A stretch of 64,000 nt of DNA from Planktothrix sp. FACHB-1365 (lineage in GTDB: Bacteria; Cyanobacteriota; Cyanobacteriia; Cyanobacteriales; Microcoleaceae). Below the pieces are notes generated by a model, which was given only the letters and a program-made list of their open reading frames with translations, did no database searches and was not told the DNA's origin. The DNA lies in assembly GCF_014697575.1 (NCBI RefSeq), contig NZ_JACJSC010000002.1:1-64000 (forward strand), given 5' to 3'. Of this stretch, positions 27,338 to 36,902 are shown in pieces. The translations under genes were made by a program, and so were the position numbers. The first letter of the stretch is position 1, and every line of letters begins with the position of its first letter.

Positions 27338-28972
27338 TTATTGATAAGTCCCCGTATAGGTAAATTCTTGCACCCAAGCCATTGACTTATTGCCAGGAGT
27401 TCGAGCGTAAACTTTGATCTTCTGAATTGATATGATTTTCAAATCCAAAAGTTTTTGATAAACAAATTGACTCATAGTCGCTTGATTTGGCACTTGATCT
27501 GACTCTAGTATAATGTGCAAGCAAGCGTCTTTTGACTTTGCAAGCGTGTTAATCCGCTTCGGTTTAAGGAATTGACTGATTACCGTTGCGATCGCTTTTG
27601 CATGGCCCTGTCTGGCGAGTTCCAGCAATTGGGGTTGAGTCAGTCGGTGTTGCAGGTTCTCTGGGTCTTCACCTCCATCCATCATCACGGTCTTATTCAA
27701 CAATAATCGTTGTTGATCTTCGACTTCCGATTGATTAATTACCATCCCTAAATCTGCAATTCTATCGTGAAGCAGATGAATAAACTTTCTTAAAGATTTA
27801 TATTTAATTTCTAATTGAACTTCAGGGGTCTGATTTTTTAATTCTTGGTTAAGAGATAACTCCAAATGCTTTAAAATTGTTGTTAATGGTACTAAAGAAT
27901 CAGCTACACTATGCTCAATTTTTTCCTCAACGTTTAACTCCAATTTTAGCCTTTTTTGAATAATATCACTGTTGTCTTCTACATCAGGTTCTGCAATCTC
28001 AATATTACTAATAGATGTTGCTAAGGTAAAATCAGAAAGACTACTTTGACTGATGGACGATGGAACCTGAACAGTCTCTCCCTTGTCTAAGGCAAATTGA
28101 AAGTCCTGGGGATTAGGATTTAATAAATGCAGGGTTTCACTTTCATTAATATCAATGGCTTGACTCGTTAAAAAATGTTGCTGTAAAATCGAAGGCGGGG
28201 AAGATTCGGCAATCTCTGCATAAGATTTTTGTTTAGGTTCATAATAATGATTTAGAGCTTCTAAAATCACCGTTACAACTTGTATATTTTCATCCACATC
28301 TTCTAAATATTCCGCCATCTTATAAAGATGAGATTTAAGCCGTTCTAAATTAGGAAAAGTTTGTAAGAGTTGGCGCAGTAAATTATCCAAACTTTGATTT
28401 TTCAGTTGTGACCAATCTTCATCTCGATAATTAAATTCTCTTTCTAAACTCGAAAAAATCACCAGTTTTGCCCGTAAGGGATTAGTATGCTGCATGATTT
28501 TAAATCGCACATCAAATAAATCCGATATATTGCTTCTGGCATCCGGCGAAGTTACTTGACTTAAATAGACAGAGGACAGAGAATTTAACTCTTCAGGACT
28601 AATTTTTACGGTTTCTGATGCTGTAATTGACGGTTGATTAACTTCGGAATTTTCTTCCGAAAGAGAGGGAAGATAAAGTTGAGTGATCTGTTCTTCAATG
28701 CTGTGAATAACACGACCATATTCATTCTTTTTATTAAGACGAGATAAAATATTATTGAGACTAATTTTAAGGGGTTCAAATTGAGGATATTTTTGATAAA
28801 TATTTTGGAGTATATGAGTTAAATTAGTTGCATTTAAAATTTGAGCATCATTTTCCCATTTGCCATTATAAGCACATAACAGAACTTTCTTAATCCGCGT
28901 TGAATTCGGATCAGATTCTAAACTTTGAGCAACTTCATTTAGACGGGACGGGGTTGGCATTTTAGTCTCCAA
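27338..28972 (-). CDS. Cyanobacterial conserved protein, partner of the pentapeptide protein
   Basis: A 544-residue protein of unknown function. The N-terminal 100 residues are helical (RLNEVAQSLESDPNSTRIKKVLLC and WENDAQILNATNLTHILQNIY). A low-complexity acidic middle follows. The C-terminal part, from LTQPQLLELARQGHAKAIATVI through KDACLHIILESDQVPNQ to MAWVQEFTYTG, resembles a domain seen repeatedly in cyanobacterial proteins ('ARQG..KAIA.L....L...GI......KD.CL.I.LE...VPDQ'). The downstream pentapeptide gene begins 6 bases after this stop. ATG at 28972 is the first in the frame; a second at 28960 (MPTPSRLNE) is as likely. Confidence 0.6.
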   Translation of the reverse strand: METKMPTPSRLNEVAQSLESDPNSTRIKKVLLCAYNGKWENDAQILNATNLTHILQNIYQKYPQFEPLKISLNNILSRLNKKNEYGRVIHSIEEQITQLYLPSLSEENSEVNQPSITASETVKISPEELNSLSSVYLSQVTSPDARSNISDLFDVRFKIMQHTNPLRAKLVIFSSLEREFNYRDEDWSQLKNQSLDNLLRQLLQTFPNLERLKSHLYKMAEYLEDVDENIQVVTVILEALNHYYEPKQKSYAEIAESSPPSILQQHFLTSQAIDINESETLHLLNPNPQDFQFALDKGETVQVPSSISQSSLSDFTLATSISNIEIAEPDVEDNSDIIQKRLKLELNVEEKIEHSVADSLVPLTTILKHLELSLNQELKNQTPEVQLEIKYKSLRKFIHLLHDRIADLGMVINQSEVEDQQRLLLNKTVMMDGGEDPENLQHRLTQPQLLELARQGHAKAIATVISQFLKPKRINTLAKSKDACLHIILESDQVPNQATMSQFVYQKLLDLKIISIQKIKVYARTPGNKSMAWVQEFTYTGTYQ

Positions 28973-29422
28973 TACAGAAAGTCAACAATTTATGAAGTGA
29001 CTTAAGCGTATCCGGTACTAGGGTTTTGTTAATAATAGGTGGTACTGAGGAGGAAATAGAAACTTATCGCTCATAATCGGTTATTTAGAGGATCATTTTT
29101 ACCCAAATTGATTAGAATTTTTTGAGGGATTATGACTCCTCTGTTCTATTTTCAAAACCTTTAAAGGCTTGAATACACTCCGAATCTGCTTAAGTTTACA
29201 TCCCGTTAAAGGACTATTCAGAAGAAATGCACGCATCCCTGATGATCCACTAAAATACATCTCAATTGTACAAACACAAATTTCTATTTTTCATTCCCCA
29301 TTTTCCCTTCCTCATCCTAGAATATAATTTTAATGCGGAGTAGCCTAGTATATTTTACGCTATTTTTTATTAAAATAGCGGTAAAATCTTATCGCTTAAC
29401 CTCCACAACCTGATCAATACGG
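28973..29422. other. Intergenic region with a 15-bp inverted repeat
   Basis: Divergent promoter region for the 27338 and 29423 genes. At 29352-29387 lies an inverted repeat, ATTTTACGCTATTTT and AAAATAGCGGTAAAAT, with one bulged G, about 35 bases before the oxidoreductase start. It may be an operator or an RNA hairpin. No coding signal is seen in the rest. Confidence 0.5.
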
Positions 29423-30892
29423 ATGCAAAATTTTGATGTAATTGTCATTGGCAGTGGTATCGGTGGCTTAGTAGCAGGCGCTCTTTTGGCTCACTCTGGT
29501 AAACAGGTCATGATTTTAGAAAGTCATACCTTGCCGGGAGGAGCAGCACAGGGTTTTTCTCGTCAGGGCTTCCATTTTGATTCAGGCCCCTCGTTTTATT
29601 GTGGACTGAGTAATTCCCAGAGTTTAAATCCTTTACAGCAAGTTTTAACTCGTTTGGGGGAGTCCCTGGCAACGGTGGTCTATGACCCTCTAGGACATTA
29701 TCATTTTCCTGAAGGGTCTTTGGCCGTTTATGGGAATAGCGAACGTTATCGAAAGGCTATTGCTCAATTTACACCCGAAGGCGCGCTAGAATTTGCCCAA
29801 TTTGAACATCGGTTACTGAAAGTTTATCAAGGCTTAAAAGAAATTCCTGCCATTGAGTTACGGGCTGATTGGAAAGTCATTCCTAAATTAATTACAAATT
29901 ATGGCTTTTCTTTATTAAAATTACTGCCTGTCTTGGGTGAGATTTCAAGTTCAGTGGGTAAAATCGTTGACCAAACTGTTCACGACCCTTGGGTACGACG
30001 ATTAATTGATTTAGAATGTTTTTTATTATCAGGATTAAAAGCAGAAGGAACGGTGACTCCAGAAGTTGCTTTTATGATAGGTGAACGGAATTATTCTCCG
30101 ATTGAATATCCCCTCGGAGGTAGTCAAGCGATTGTTCAAGCTTTGGTGCGAGGATTAACTCGATTTGGAGGAAAGATCCAGTTAGGAACCCACGTTGAAA
30201 AAATTTTAGTTCACGGGGGAAAAGTGTATGGTGTTAAAACTCGAAAGGGAGAAGAATTTCAGGCTCCAATTGTCATCTCTAACGCCACAATTTGGGATAC
30301 CTATACCCATTTATTAAATCCCTCAAATTTACCTCCAGACTATCGTAAAACCGCCTTAAATACTCCGGCGGTGGATAGTTTTATGCACCTACATTTAGGA
30401 CTTAAAGCTGACGGATTAGAGGAACTAACGGGGCATCATGTTGTGGTTCATGATAGCAACCTTGATATTACTGTTCCGGGCAATACCTGTATGATTTCGA
30501 TTCCTTCTGTTTGGGATAAAAATTTAGCTCCACCCGGTCATTATCTCATTCATGCCTATACCTTAGAACCCTTTTTCGGGTGGAAAAAAGATGACGGTTA
30601 TACTCAAAAGAAACGTGAAAAAGCCGAACCTTTATATCGTGCTGTAGAAAAAATTATCCCCGATTTGCGCCAACGAACCACCCTAGAATTAATCGGAACT
30701 CCTTTAACCCATGCTCGCTATTTACGACGTTATCAAGGCACTTATGGCCCTGCCATTGTTGCAGGTCAAGGGAGATTTCCAGGGCCATTTACCCCCATTC
30801 AAGGCTTATATTTAGTGGGAGATAGTACCCAACCCGGTATTGGAGTTCCCGCCGTGGCAGCATCGGGGATTTTATGTGCGAATTGTTTGTAG
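29423..30892 (+). CDS. CrtISO-like FAD-dependent carotenoid oxidoreductase
   Basis: A 489-residue member of the phytoene desaturase/carotenoid isomerase family. The dinucleotide fold VIVIGSGIGGLVAGALLAHSG (residues 5-25) is followed by LPGGAAQGFSRQGFHFDSGPSFYCGL, and the C-terminal FAD block is GLYLVGDSTQPGIGVPAVAASG. It resembles CrtISO (polycis-lycopene isomerase) but the post-fold region (LSNSQSLNPLQQVLTRLG) differs from the standard CrtISO, so I call it a paralogue. Its substrate could be a carotenoid or another polyene. It stands alone between an inverted repeat and an ABC permease gene. Confidence 0.82.
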   Translation: MQNFDVIVIGSGIGGLVAGALLAHSGKQVMILESHTLPGGAAQGFSRQGFHFDSGPSFYCGLSNSQSLNPLQQVLTRLGESLATVVYDPLGHYHFPEGSLAVYGNSERYRKAIAQFTPEGALEFAQFEHRLLKVYQGLKEIPAIELRADWKVIPKLITNYGFSLLKLLPVLGEISSSVGKIVDQTVHDPWVRRLIDLECFLLSGLKAEGTVTPEVAFMIGERNYSPIEYPLGGSQAIVQALVRGLTRFGGKIQLGTHVEKILVHGGKVYGVKTRKGEEFQAPIVISNATIWDTYTHLLNPSNLPPDYRKTALNTPAVDSFMHLHLGLKADGLEELTGHHVVVHDSNLDITVPGNTCMISIPSVWDKNLAPPGHYLIHAYTLEPFFGWKKDDGYTQKKREKAEPLYRAVEKIIPDLRQRTTLELIGTPLTHARYLRRYQGTYGPAIVAGQGRFPGPFTPIQGLYLVGDSTQPGIGVPAVAASGILCANCL

Positions 30893-30959
30893 AGGAGGGA
30901 ACAGGGAACAGATAGTTTATGTTCTAACAATTGCTTAGGTTGCTATAGATTAATTTAGA

Positions 30960-31847
30960 TTAATTTTCTCCAAACAATTTCAATTGAATATAAACTAAAA
31001 TTAAAGCGATCGCTAGTAAAATAGTTGCTGCTGCGGCTGCATAACCAAAATCAAATTGAGCAAAGGCTTGATCATAAATATAATAAACTAAAACATTGGT
31101 TGAATTTAAGGGGCCGCCTCCGGTTATTACATAAACTTGCTCAAAACTTCTTAAGGTAAAAATAGCCGTTGTTACCGTTGCAAAAACAAGAGTAGGTTGT
31201 AAACCGGGTAAGGTGATGTACCAAAATTGTTGCCAAGGATTTGCCCCATCTAATTCGGCTGCTTCATATCGAGTTTGAGGAATTGCTTGTAACCCTGCTA
31301 AAAATACTACTAAATTAAACCCTAATTGTTTCCAAATACTGAGTAAAATTAACACAGGCATTGCCCAGATTGTACTACTTAACCAAGGAATCGGATCAAG
31401 TCCAATGTGGGATAATAATCCATTGACGGGGCCATTAAATTGAAATAACCAACGCCATCCTAAACCAACGGCGACTAAGGAAGTAATGGAGGGAATAAAA
31501 TAAGCTGTTCTGAGAATATCTCGTAAAGCAAAAGTTCGATTTAAAAGTACCGCTAATCCTAAAGGAATTATCAAAATTGGAATTACCGTTGCGACGGTAA
31601 AATAAATTGTATTAAACAGCACTTGCCAAAAATCAGGACTCAGAAATAAACGCACATAATTGTTCAGTCCCACCCCGTAAACCCCAGACCGTGTAAAACT
31701 CCCTTGGGTAAAACTGAGGTAAAATAAATACCCAATTGGCCATACAATAAAGATCCCCATCAGCAGCAAAGCTGGAGCCAGAAAAATCCAAGCCATGACT
31801 GCATCTTGATCCAGAAGCTGTTTCTGAGAAATAGGTGAAGAAGCCAT
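30960..31847 (-). CDS. Sugar ABC transporter permease (UgpA/MalF type)
   Basis: From ATG 31847 (MASSPISQKQLLDQDAVMAW) the protein has 295 residues and six predicted helices. The inner-membrane EAA loop is YEAAELDGANPWQQFWYITLPGL, which docks to the ATPase. It is a type I importer permease of the carbohydrate family. The longer ORF from 31979 runs through a GAACACC tandem repeat and is not credible. No partner permease, binding protein or ATPase is adjacent; sugar permeases often share ATPases encoded elsewhere. Confidence 0.87.
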   Translation of the reverse strand: MASSPISQKQLLDQDAVMAWIFLAPALLLMGIFIVWPIGYLFYLSFTQGSFTRSGVYGVGLNNYVRLFLSPDFWQVLFNTIYFTVATVIPILIIPLGLAVLLNRTFALRDILRTAYFIPSITSLVAVGLGWRWLFQFNGPVNGLLSHIGLDPIPWLSSTIWAMPVLILLSIWKQLGFNLVVFLAGLQAIPQTRYEAAELDGANPWQQFWYITLPGLQPTLVFATVTTAIFTLRSFEQVYVITGGGPLNSTNVLVYYIYDQAFAQFDFGYAAAAATILLAIALILVYIQLKLFGEN

Positions 31848-32043
31848 AACCTGAATCAATTTTAATAAAGTTTTCTCAAAATATAGCAGGGAACACCGAA
31901 CACCGAACACCGAACAGGGGTAAAAAAATTTAACCGTCCTTGGTTTCAATATCAGTCCATGTTCTAACCTTGTTTCCATAACTGCTATATTTTACAATAC
32001 GCTATTAAGCCTTTAAACTGTATTAAAGTTATTATATAAATGG

Positions 32044-32718
32044 GTGAAACTCTCAATGAATGCGACGCTAACGGGAATTGATTCAACCTCCTGTTTAATT
32101 TCTCCTCCTATTCCTTCTCCTTTATTTGTGGAAGGTAATCCTTTAAAAATTGGCGTTTTAGCCTCTGGAAGCGGAACCAACTTTGAGGCTATTGCTCAAG
32201 CCATTCAAGATCAACAACTCAATGCTCAAATTCAAGTTTTAATTTATAATAATCCCGATGCTAAAGTCATAGAACGAGCGCAACGATTTGGAGTCAAAAC
32301 AATTCTTTTAAATCATCGCCACTATAAAAAACGGGAAGATTTAGATCGAGATATTGTTAAAACCTTAAAAGAACATGATGTCGATTGGATTGTTTTTGCT
32401 GGGTGGATGCGAATTGTCACTCAAGTTTTAGTCGATGCCTTCCCTCAAAAGATTATTAATTTACATCCTAGTTTATTGCCCAGTTTTCCCGGAATTCGAG
32501 GGGTAGAACAAGCCTTAGAAGCCCAAGTTAAAATTACAGGATGTAGCGTTCATTTAGTCGAATTAGAGGTCGATAGAGGCCCAATTTTAATGCAAGCGGC
32601 GGTTCCAATTTTACCCGATGATACCCCGGAAACCTTACACGCCCGAATTCAAGTTCAAGAGCATAAAATTTTGATTGGGGCCATTTCCCTAGTGACTCAG
32701 TGGCATAATCAAAAATAA
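32044..32718 (+). CDS. purN: Phosphoribosylglycinamide formyltransferase
   Basis: PurN transfers a formyl group from 10-formyl-THF to GAR in purine synthesis. Motifs are GVLASGSGTNFEAIAQAI (phosphate-binding loop), VDWIVFAGWMRIVT, LHPSLLPSFPGIRGVEQAL (catalytic His within HPSLLPSF) and GCSVHLVELEVDRGPILMQAAVPI (catalytic Asp). An N-terminal extension of about 36 residues before KIGVLASG is poorly conserved. GTG at 32044 and ATG at 32056 are both possible starts; I keep the longer. It is monocistronic. Confidence 0.94.
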   Translation: MKLSMNATLTGIDSTSCLISPPIPSPLFVEGNPLKIGVLASGSGTNFEAIAQAIQDQQLNAQIQVLIYNNPDAKVIERAQRFGVKTILLNHRHYKKREDLDRDIVKTLKEHDVDWIVFAGWMRIVTQVLVDAFPQKIINLHPSLLPSFPGIRGVEQALEAQVKITGCSVHLVELEVDRGPILMQAAVPILPDDTPETLHARIQVQEHKILIGAISLVTQWHNQK

Positions 32719-32892
32719 TTTTCGAGTTAAATTGTATTCAGGCTTGGGGGTAAATACAGATAACGCCAACCTAGACACTCAACTTTTTTTCTGTCTGTTC
32801 CCTGTTTCCTGCGAAGCACTGAGCCTGTCGAAGTGTTCCCTGTTCCCTTTTAAGCTACAATCTCACAACGAGTTGAATGAACTGAAACCATT

Positions 32893-33246
32893 ATGGATCT
32901 AAATTCATTACCAACGGAGGTGATTTTGACCCATCCCCGTCAAACCCTGGGAAGTGTTTGTTTAGATTGGACACCACAACCCGGTCATTATCTCAACTGG
33001 AATGGGCAAACTTATACAGTTTTAGAGCGTCGCCATCGCTATCAACTCAAATCCGGCCGCTACCGACTGCATAAAATTTCCTTATATGTACAATCGGTAG
33101 AGCGACCTGAAGATAAAACGTTAATTGATGGACATTGGGTGATTGGGGATGCCAGTTGTCAGTTTAACGCCCATTCAGAACTCATGCGTTGTGCGGTGAA
33201 TCCCTCTGGCCCTTGTAATACCTGTCAGTTTTATGAACCCATTTAA
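32893..33246 (+). CDS. DUF6464-like small protein
   Basis: A 117-residue protein with the conserved pattern PGHYLNWNGQTYTVLERRHRYQLK, then YRLHKISLYVQS and a Cys-rich end ASCQFNA...LMRCAVNPSGPCNTCQFYEPI. Four Cys in the C-terminal part (including CNTC) could bind a metal. I recognise it as a cyanobacterial DUF6464-type protein from memory; the function is unknown. It has a short own upstream region containing the GTTCCCTG repeats and a GCACTGAGCCTGTCGAAGTG element. Confidence 0.65.
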   Translation: MDLNSLPTEVILTHPRQTLGSVCLDWTPQPGHYLNWNGQTYTVLERRHRYQLKSGRYRLHKISLYVQSVERPEDKTLIDGHWVIGDASCQFNAHSELMRCAVNPSGPCNTCQFYEPI

Positions 33247-33285
33247 GGCTATCCCCAAGCCTGTACCTGCCCCCTAAACACCCTT

Positions 33286-35271
33286 TCATTGAGTCAATAA
33301 ACTCATTTCAGCTTGATAATCCTTCGTTGAAACTAAGCGCCATTTTTGATCGCCCATGAGTTCTAAAACGTGCTGATGATAGCGCAATAAACTCATCCGA
33401 TGTCCAACGCTAATATAGGTTGTTTCGGTTTCATCTAATTTCTTGTAAAGGAGTTCTTCATTTTTTAAATCTAAGGCACTCGTCGCTTCATCTAAAATAG
33501 CGTAGCGAGGTTTACTGATTAATAATCGGGCAAAAGCTAACCGTTGTTGTTCCCCTAAAGACAGAATATTTGCCCAATCTAATTCAGCATCAAATCCATT
33601 GACTCGTTCTGGCAGATCTTCTAAATTAACTAATTTTAAGACTTGACGTAATTCAGTTTCATTAACCTCTCGATTAATATTGGGATAAAGTAATTGTTGC
33701 CGTAATGTTCCTAAAATCATATAGGGACGTTGGGGTAAAAATAACATCGACGATAATTCAGGACGAACTAACCGCCCTGTTCCTGATGTCCATAACCCAG
33801 CAATTGCCCGTAATAGAGAACTTTTTCCGACTCCACTTTGACCCATAATTACTAATCCTTCACCGGAAGCGAGAGTCAGAGATAAGTCTTTAACTAATAT
33901 TTTTTGATAATTAGGAGTATTGAGGGTAACGTGTTCTAAAGCTAGGGGAGAATCAATCGTTAAATCAATCTGTGTATCTCCTCGATAAACAGTTTTTGGA
34001 TATTCTAAAAATTCAGAAAACGTTGCTAAACGATTAATTCCGGCGGCAAACGCACTCAGAATTTCAATCTCACTGACGATAATAGAAAAAGCACCTAAAA
34101 CTTGAGCAAAAGCAAAATTAGCTTGAGTAATATCCCCATATTTAATCGTTCCTGCGAAATAAATGGGAGCTAAAATTAACGAAGGCAAAATAATGACTGC
34201 ATATTGATAGCTTTTGGTAAAATAATTAACATTTCGTTGCCAACCTACTAATAAATTAAAGTTTTCAAAGGCTTTTAAAAAACGTTGTTTAACTTGGTTA
34301 AGTTCTTGGTCTTCCCCTTGATAAAAAGCAATAGATTCGGCATTATCGCGGACATGAACTAACCCATAACGAAAATCTGCTTCTCGTCTTAATTGATTAA
34401 AGTTCAGGGGAATTAAACGCCGTCCAATTACAACGGTAATTAAAGTCCCAATGAAAGCATAAATTAACAGAAAAACCGAAAGAGATTTGGAAATAGAAAA
34501 AAGAATTCCAGTAAAAGAAATTACATCAATAATTGAACCTAGGATAATCAGTAAAAATCTTAAACTGGTAATCGTAAAAGATTTAATATCTTCGGTTATC
34601 CGTTGATCCGGGTTATCAATCTTTCCGTCGGATTCGATTTGATAAAAGGCACGCTGACTTAAATACCGATCTAAAAATTCATCCGTTAACCACTTTCGCC
34701 AGTAGTTCCCTAAGCGATCGCGGGTATATCCATACAAGACAACGATGGGGGTTCCCACAACAAAAACACCCGCATAAACATAAAGAAATCGCCAAAATTC
34801 ATCCTGACTTTTTTCAGCTAAAGCCGTTGTAAAAAAGTTACCCACATAGCTAATAATGACATTTAATCCACTAACGGATAGGGATAAGAATAAGAGAACG
34901 CTTAAAAATGCCCAAGGTTGCCAACGAATTTTTATTTGATTTCGATACAGGAAAAACGCCCCCATGGGAACTAAAAGCATTAAAAGGACAATAATAATAG
35001 AGGGAGAGTAAATAATACTAGCAACGGATTTATATAAACCAGGAGCAATACTATTAAAGAAATCAGGAAAAATATACTGACTTACAATCGAAACTCCACT
35101 CACTAAAACAAAAACAGCAGCAAACAAAAAGATTAATAATAACAACAATAAACTCAAAAAAACTTTCCCACTTCCTGCTTCTAAAGGATAAAAGAAGGGT
35201 TGAGCAATCTTTAAAAATCGGTGCCAAAGTAAAGGATCAAGTTGATTCATATTTTTCATTGTTTTGAACAC
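33286..35271 (-). CDS. SbmA/YddA-like ABC transporter, fused permease and ATPase
   Basis: A 661-residue half-transporter. The membrane domain (about 1-430) has six helices and the RWLTDEFLDRYLSQRAFYQIE segment of the SbmA/BacA and ABCD families. The ATPase (about 445-661) has the P-loop GQSGVGKSSLL, signature LSLGEQQRLAFARLLI and Walker B YAILDEATSALD, followed by the VGHRMSL H-loop. It likely acts as a homodimer, moving peptides, cobalamin or fatty-acid-like compounds. Starts at 35271, 35259 and 35250 are all possible. No neighbour hints at a substrate. Confidence 0.88.
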   Translation of the reverse strand: MFKTMKNMNQLDPLLWHRFLKIAQPFFYPLEAGSGKVFLSLLLLLLIFLFAAVFVLVSGVSIVSQYIFPDFFNSIAPGLYKSVASIIYSPSIIIVLLMLLVPMGAFFLYRNQIKIRWQPWAFLSVLLFLSLSVSGLNVIISYVGNFFTTALAEKSQDEFWRFLYVYAGVFVVGTPIVVLYGYTRDRLGNYWRKWLTDEFLDRYLSQRAFYQIESDGKIDNPDQRITEDIKSFTITSLRFLLIILGSIIDVISFTGILFSISKSLSVFLLIYAFIGTLITVVIGRRLIPLNFNQLRREADFRYGLVHVRDNAESIAFYQGEDQELNQVKQRFLKAFENFNLLVGWQRNVNYFTKSYQYAVIILPSLILAPIYFAGTIKYGDITQANFAFAQVLGAFSIIVSEIEILSAFAAGINRLATFSEFLEYPKTVYRGDTQIDLTIDSPLALEHVTLNTPNYQKILVKDLSLTLASGEGLVIMGQSGVGKSSLLRAIAGLWTSGTGRLVRPELSSMLFLPQRPYMILGTLRQQLLYPNINREVNETELRQVLKLVNLEDLPERVNGFDAELDWANILSLGEQQRLAFARLLISKPRYAILDEATSALDLKNEELLYKKLDETETTYISVGHRMSLLRYHQHVLELMGDQKWRLVSTKDYQAEMSLLTQ

Positions 35272-35895
35272 AGACGTCCTATCCTATCAAAGTTCCGCAT
35301 TCCCTGCTAGTTTCTACAAACTTAGCGTGTGAAATCGGCTAGATTTTTGATTAATTAGTTACAAAAATTGGCACAAGAGGGTGAGGCGATAAACCATCTT
35401 AACTCTAACATTTCCCCATAATCTATCCACATCCGATGATCAGAAAGGCTGAAATCACTACAAAATCCGCAAATCAGACTACAAAATACTCGATCAGGCA
35501 ATTTACGAGACGCGCGGAAAATGGAGCAAGTCCCCATAACTGTATTGTGAAAGTTGATCTCTAGTTATAGCAATAACACAAAGACCCTGTAGAATGCACT
35601 CTTTTGATCAAATTCGCTTTTCGCTCAAGGGTTCTCTTTTTACTCTTGATCGGAGTGAATTAACAATAGCACAATGCTTTCAACTCTTAGACACCCGATA
35701 AAAAAAACTCAACTGTCAACTTTAACCTCATCCAACTCCGTTCATCATTTTGCCAAATATTGATCTTAAGATAGATGACAAGAGTTTATGCAAACTGTTT
35801 CAGTAACTTGACGTAACCCTCAACTTTTAGGGAAGGTCATTACTGGAATTGGTGGCACTCAGCGATACAATGGTTCAGGGTTTAAAAAGAACACG
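35272..35895. other. Intergenic region, no gene recognised
   Basis: About 620 bases between divergent genes, A+T-rich, without a credible ORF or RNA signature on either strand. It must carry the promoters of the ABC exporter and the ferredoxin gene. I noted no unusual repeat. Confidence 0.5.
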
Positions 35896-36216
35896 ATGTC
35901 TAAAACCTATACAGTTGAATTTCATGACCAAGGGAACGTCCAAACCGTCGAAGTTCCAGAGGATAAACAAATCCTCAAAGTCGCATTGGATGCCGGGATC
36001 ACATTACCCAATTCTTGCAATGCAGGAGTTTGTACTACCTGTGCTGCCCAAATTATCGAAGGTGAAGTCGAGCAAAGTCAGGGTATGGGATTAAGTCCTG
36101 ACCTGCAAGCAGAAGGTTATGTCCTTCTTTGTATCGCCTATCCCCGTTCTAATTTAAAACTGGTTCCTGGAAAAGAAGAAGAAGTCTATGATCGCCAATT
36201 TGGTCAAGGTTCTTAA
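35896..36216 (+). CDS. Plant-type [2Fe-2S] ferredoxin
   Basis: A 106-residue ferredoxin. The cluster Cys are in PNSCNAGVCTTCAAQ (three) and the fourth in YVLLCIAYP. This is not the main photosynthetic Fd1 (PetF): the C-terminus PGKEEEVYDRQFGQGS extends beyond the usual end, and the N-terminus differs, as in low-abundance FdC-type paralogues. A longer ORF starting at 35849 is in another frame and is a shadow. It transfers electrons from PSI or an NAD(P)H source to an unknown acceptor. Confidence 0.9.
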   Translation: MSKTYTVEFHDQGNVQTVEVPEDKQILKVALDAGITLPNSCNAGVCTTCAAQIIEGEVEQSQGMGLSPDLQAEGYVLLCIAYPRSNLKLVPGKEEEVYDRQFGQGS

Positions 36217-36375
36217 TTAAAATGACGGTAGACGGTTAGCTGTTGAGAGTTAGCTGTAGCGAGGATCTCGCTTTGTTCAGGTGTTTCTGTACCCGTTATC
36301 ACTCATCAGTTAACCGTCTACTGTCTCTGATTTGTTAAGTTTTTGAAGAAAAAATATTGAGGATTAAACCAAACG

Positions 36376-36564
36376 ATGACAACTCATTTTATTACGGCTG
36401 AAATTGATTTACAGGAATCTCCAGTCGATTTAAATCAGGCAATTGAAGCGGAATTACAAAAACGCGGTGAACCCCTGCGATGGGCAATTACCAATATTGA
36501 TTCTGAACAACAAAAAGCTAAAGTTGAAGCTGTTGTCACGGTTCAAAAAACAATTGACAGTTGA
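36376..36564 (+). CDS. Small conserved hypothetical protein
   Basis: A 62-residue protein (MTTHFITAEIDLQESPVDLN onward), soluble, with a predicted beta-alpha-beta layout and a strand-rich C-terminus (AKVEAVVTVQK). I recognise no family but the composition and codon use look like a real gene. It follows the ferredoxin by 160 bases. Its stop lies in the GACTGAT tandem repeat at about 36566-36600. Confidence 0.5.
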   Translation: MTTHFITAEIDLQESPVDLNQAIEAELQKRGEPLRWAITNIDSEQQKAKVEAVVTVQKTIDS

Positions 36565-36629
36565 CTCTTAACGGTTGACTGATGACTGATGACTGATGAC
36601 TGTTAATTTTTGGTGTACCCTATTATCGG

Positions 36630-36827
36630 TTAAGACTCTACGGTATGACCAACGGATACAACCGCTTCTTTAACGGCGGTTTCCGACGGTTTACCCTTAA
36701 TATTGACCGTTTTCGTGTCTAAATTAATTTGCACATCAGCCTCAGCATCCAAAGATTTAATGGCTTTGGTAATAGTATTGGCGCAGGCTTGACACACCAT
36801 CGAAGGAACTTTGATTTCAATAGTCAT
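36630..36827 (-). CDS. Heavy-metal-associated (HMA) domain protein, copper-chaperone-like
   Basis: A 65-residue single-domain protein. The metal site is MVCQAC (residues 10-15), in the usual MxCxxC loop. A betaalphabetabetaalphabeta ferredoxin-like fold is expected (IEIKVPSM, ITKAIKSLD, ADVQINLDTKTVNIKG, EAVVSVGHTVES). Atx1-like proteins hand Cu(I) to P-type ATPases; no ATPase is nearby. It lies just downstream of the DAHP synthase gene on the same strand. Confidence 0.9.
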   Translation of the reverse strand: MTIEIKVPSMVCQACANTITKAIKSLDAEADVQINLDTKTVNIKGKPSETAVKEAVVSVGHTVES

Positions 36828-36902
36828 GGTTCAGGTATTTATATACAATTCTGCTATTTATTATTACTGCTAAAGACGCGCCATGGCACGTCTCTACAGC
36901 AA

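Noticed and set aside
30960-31979. Longer ABC permease starting at 31979
   Set aside because: The extra 44 codons run through a GAACACC tandem repeat and are not membrane-protein-like; ATG 31847 gives the normal permease start.
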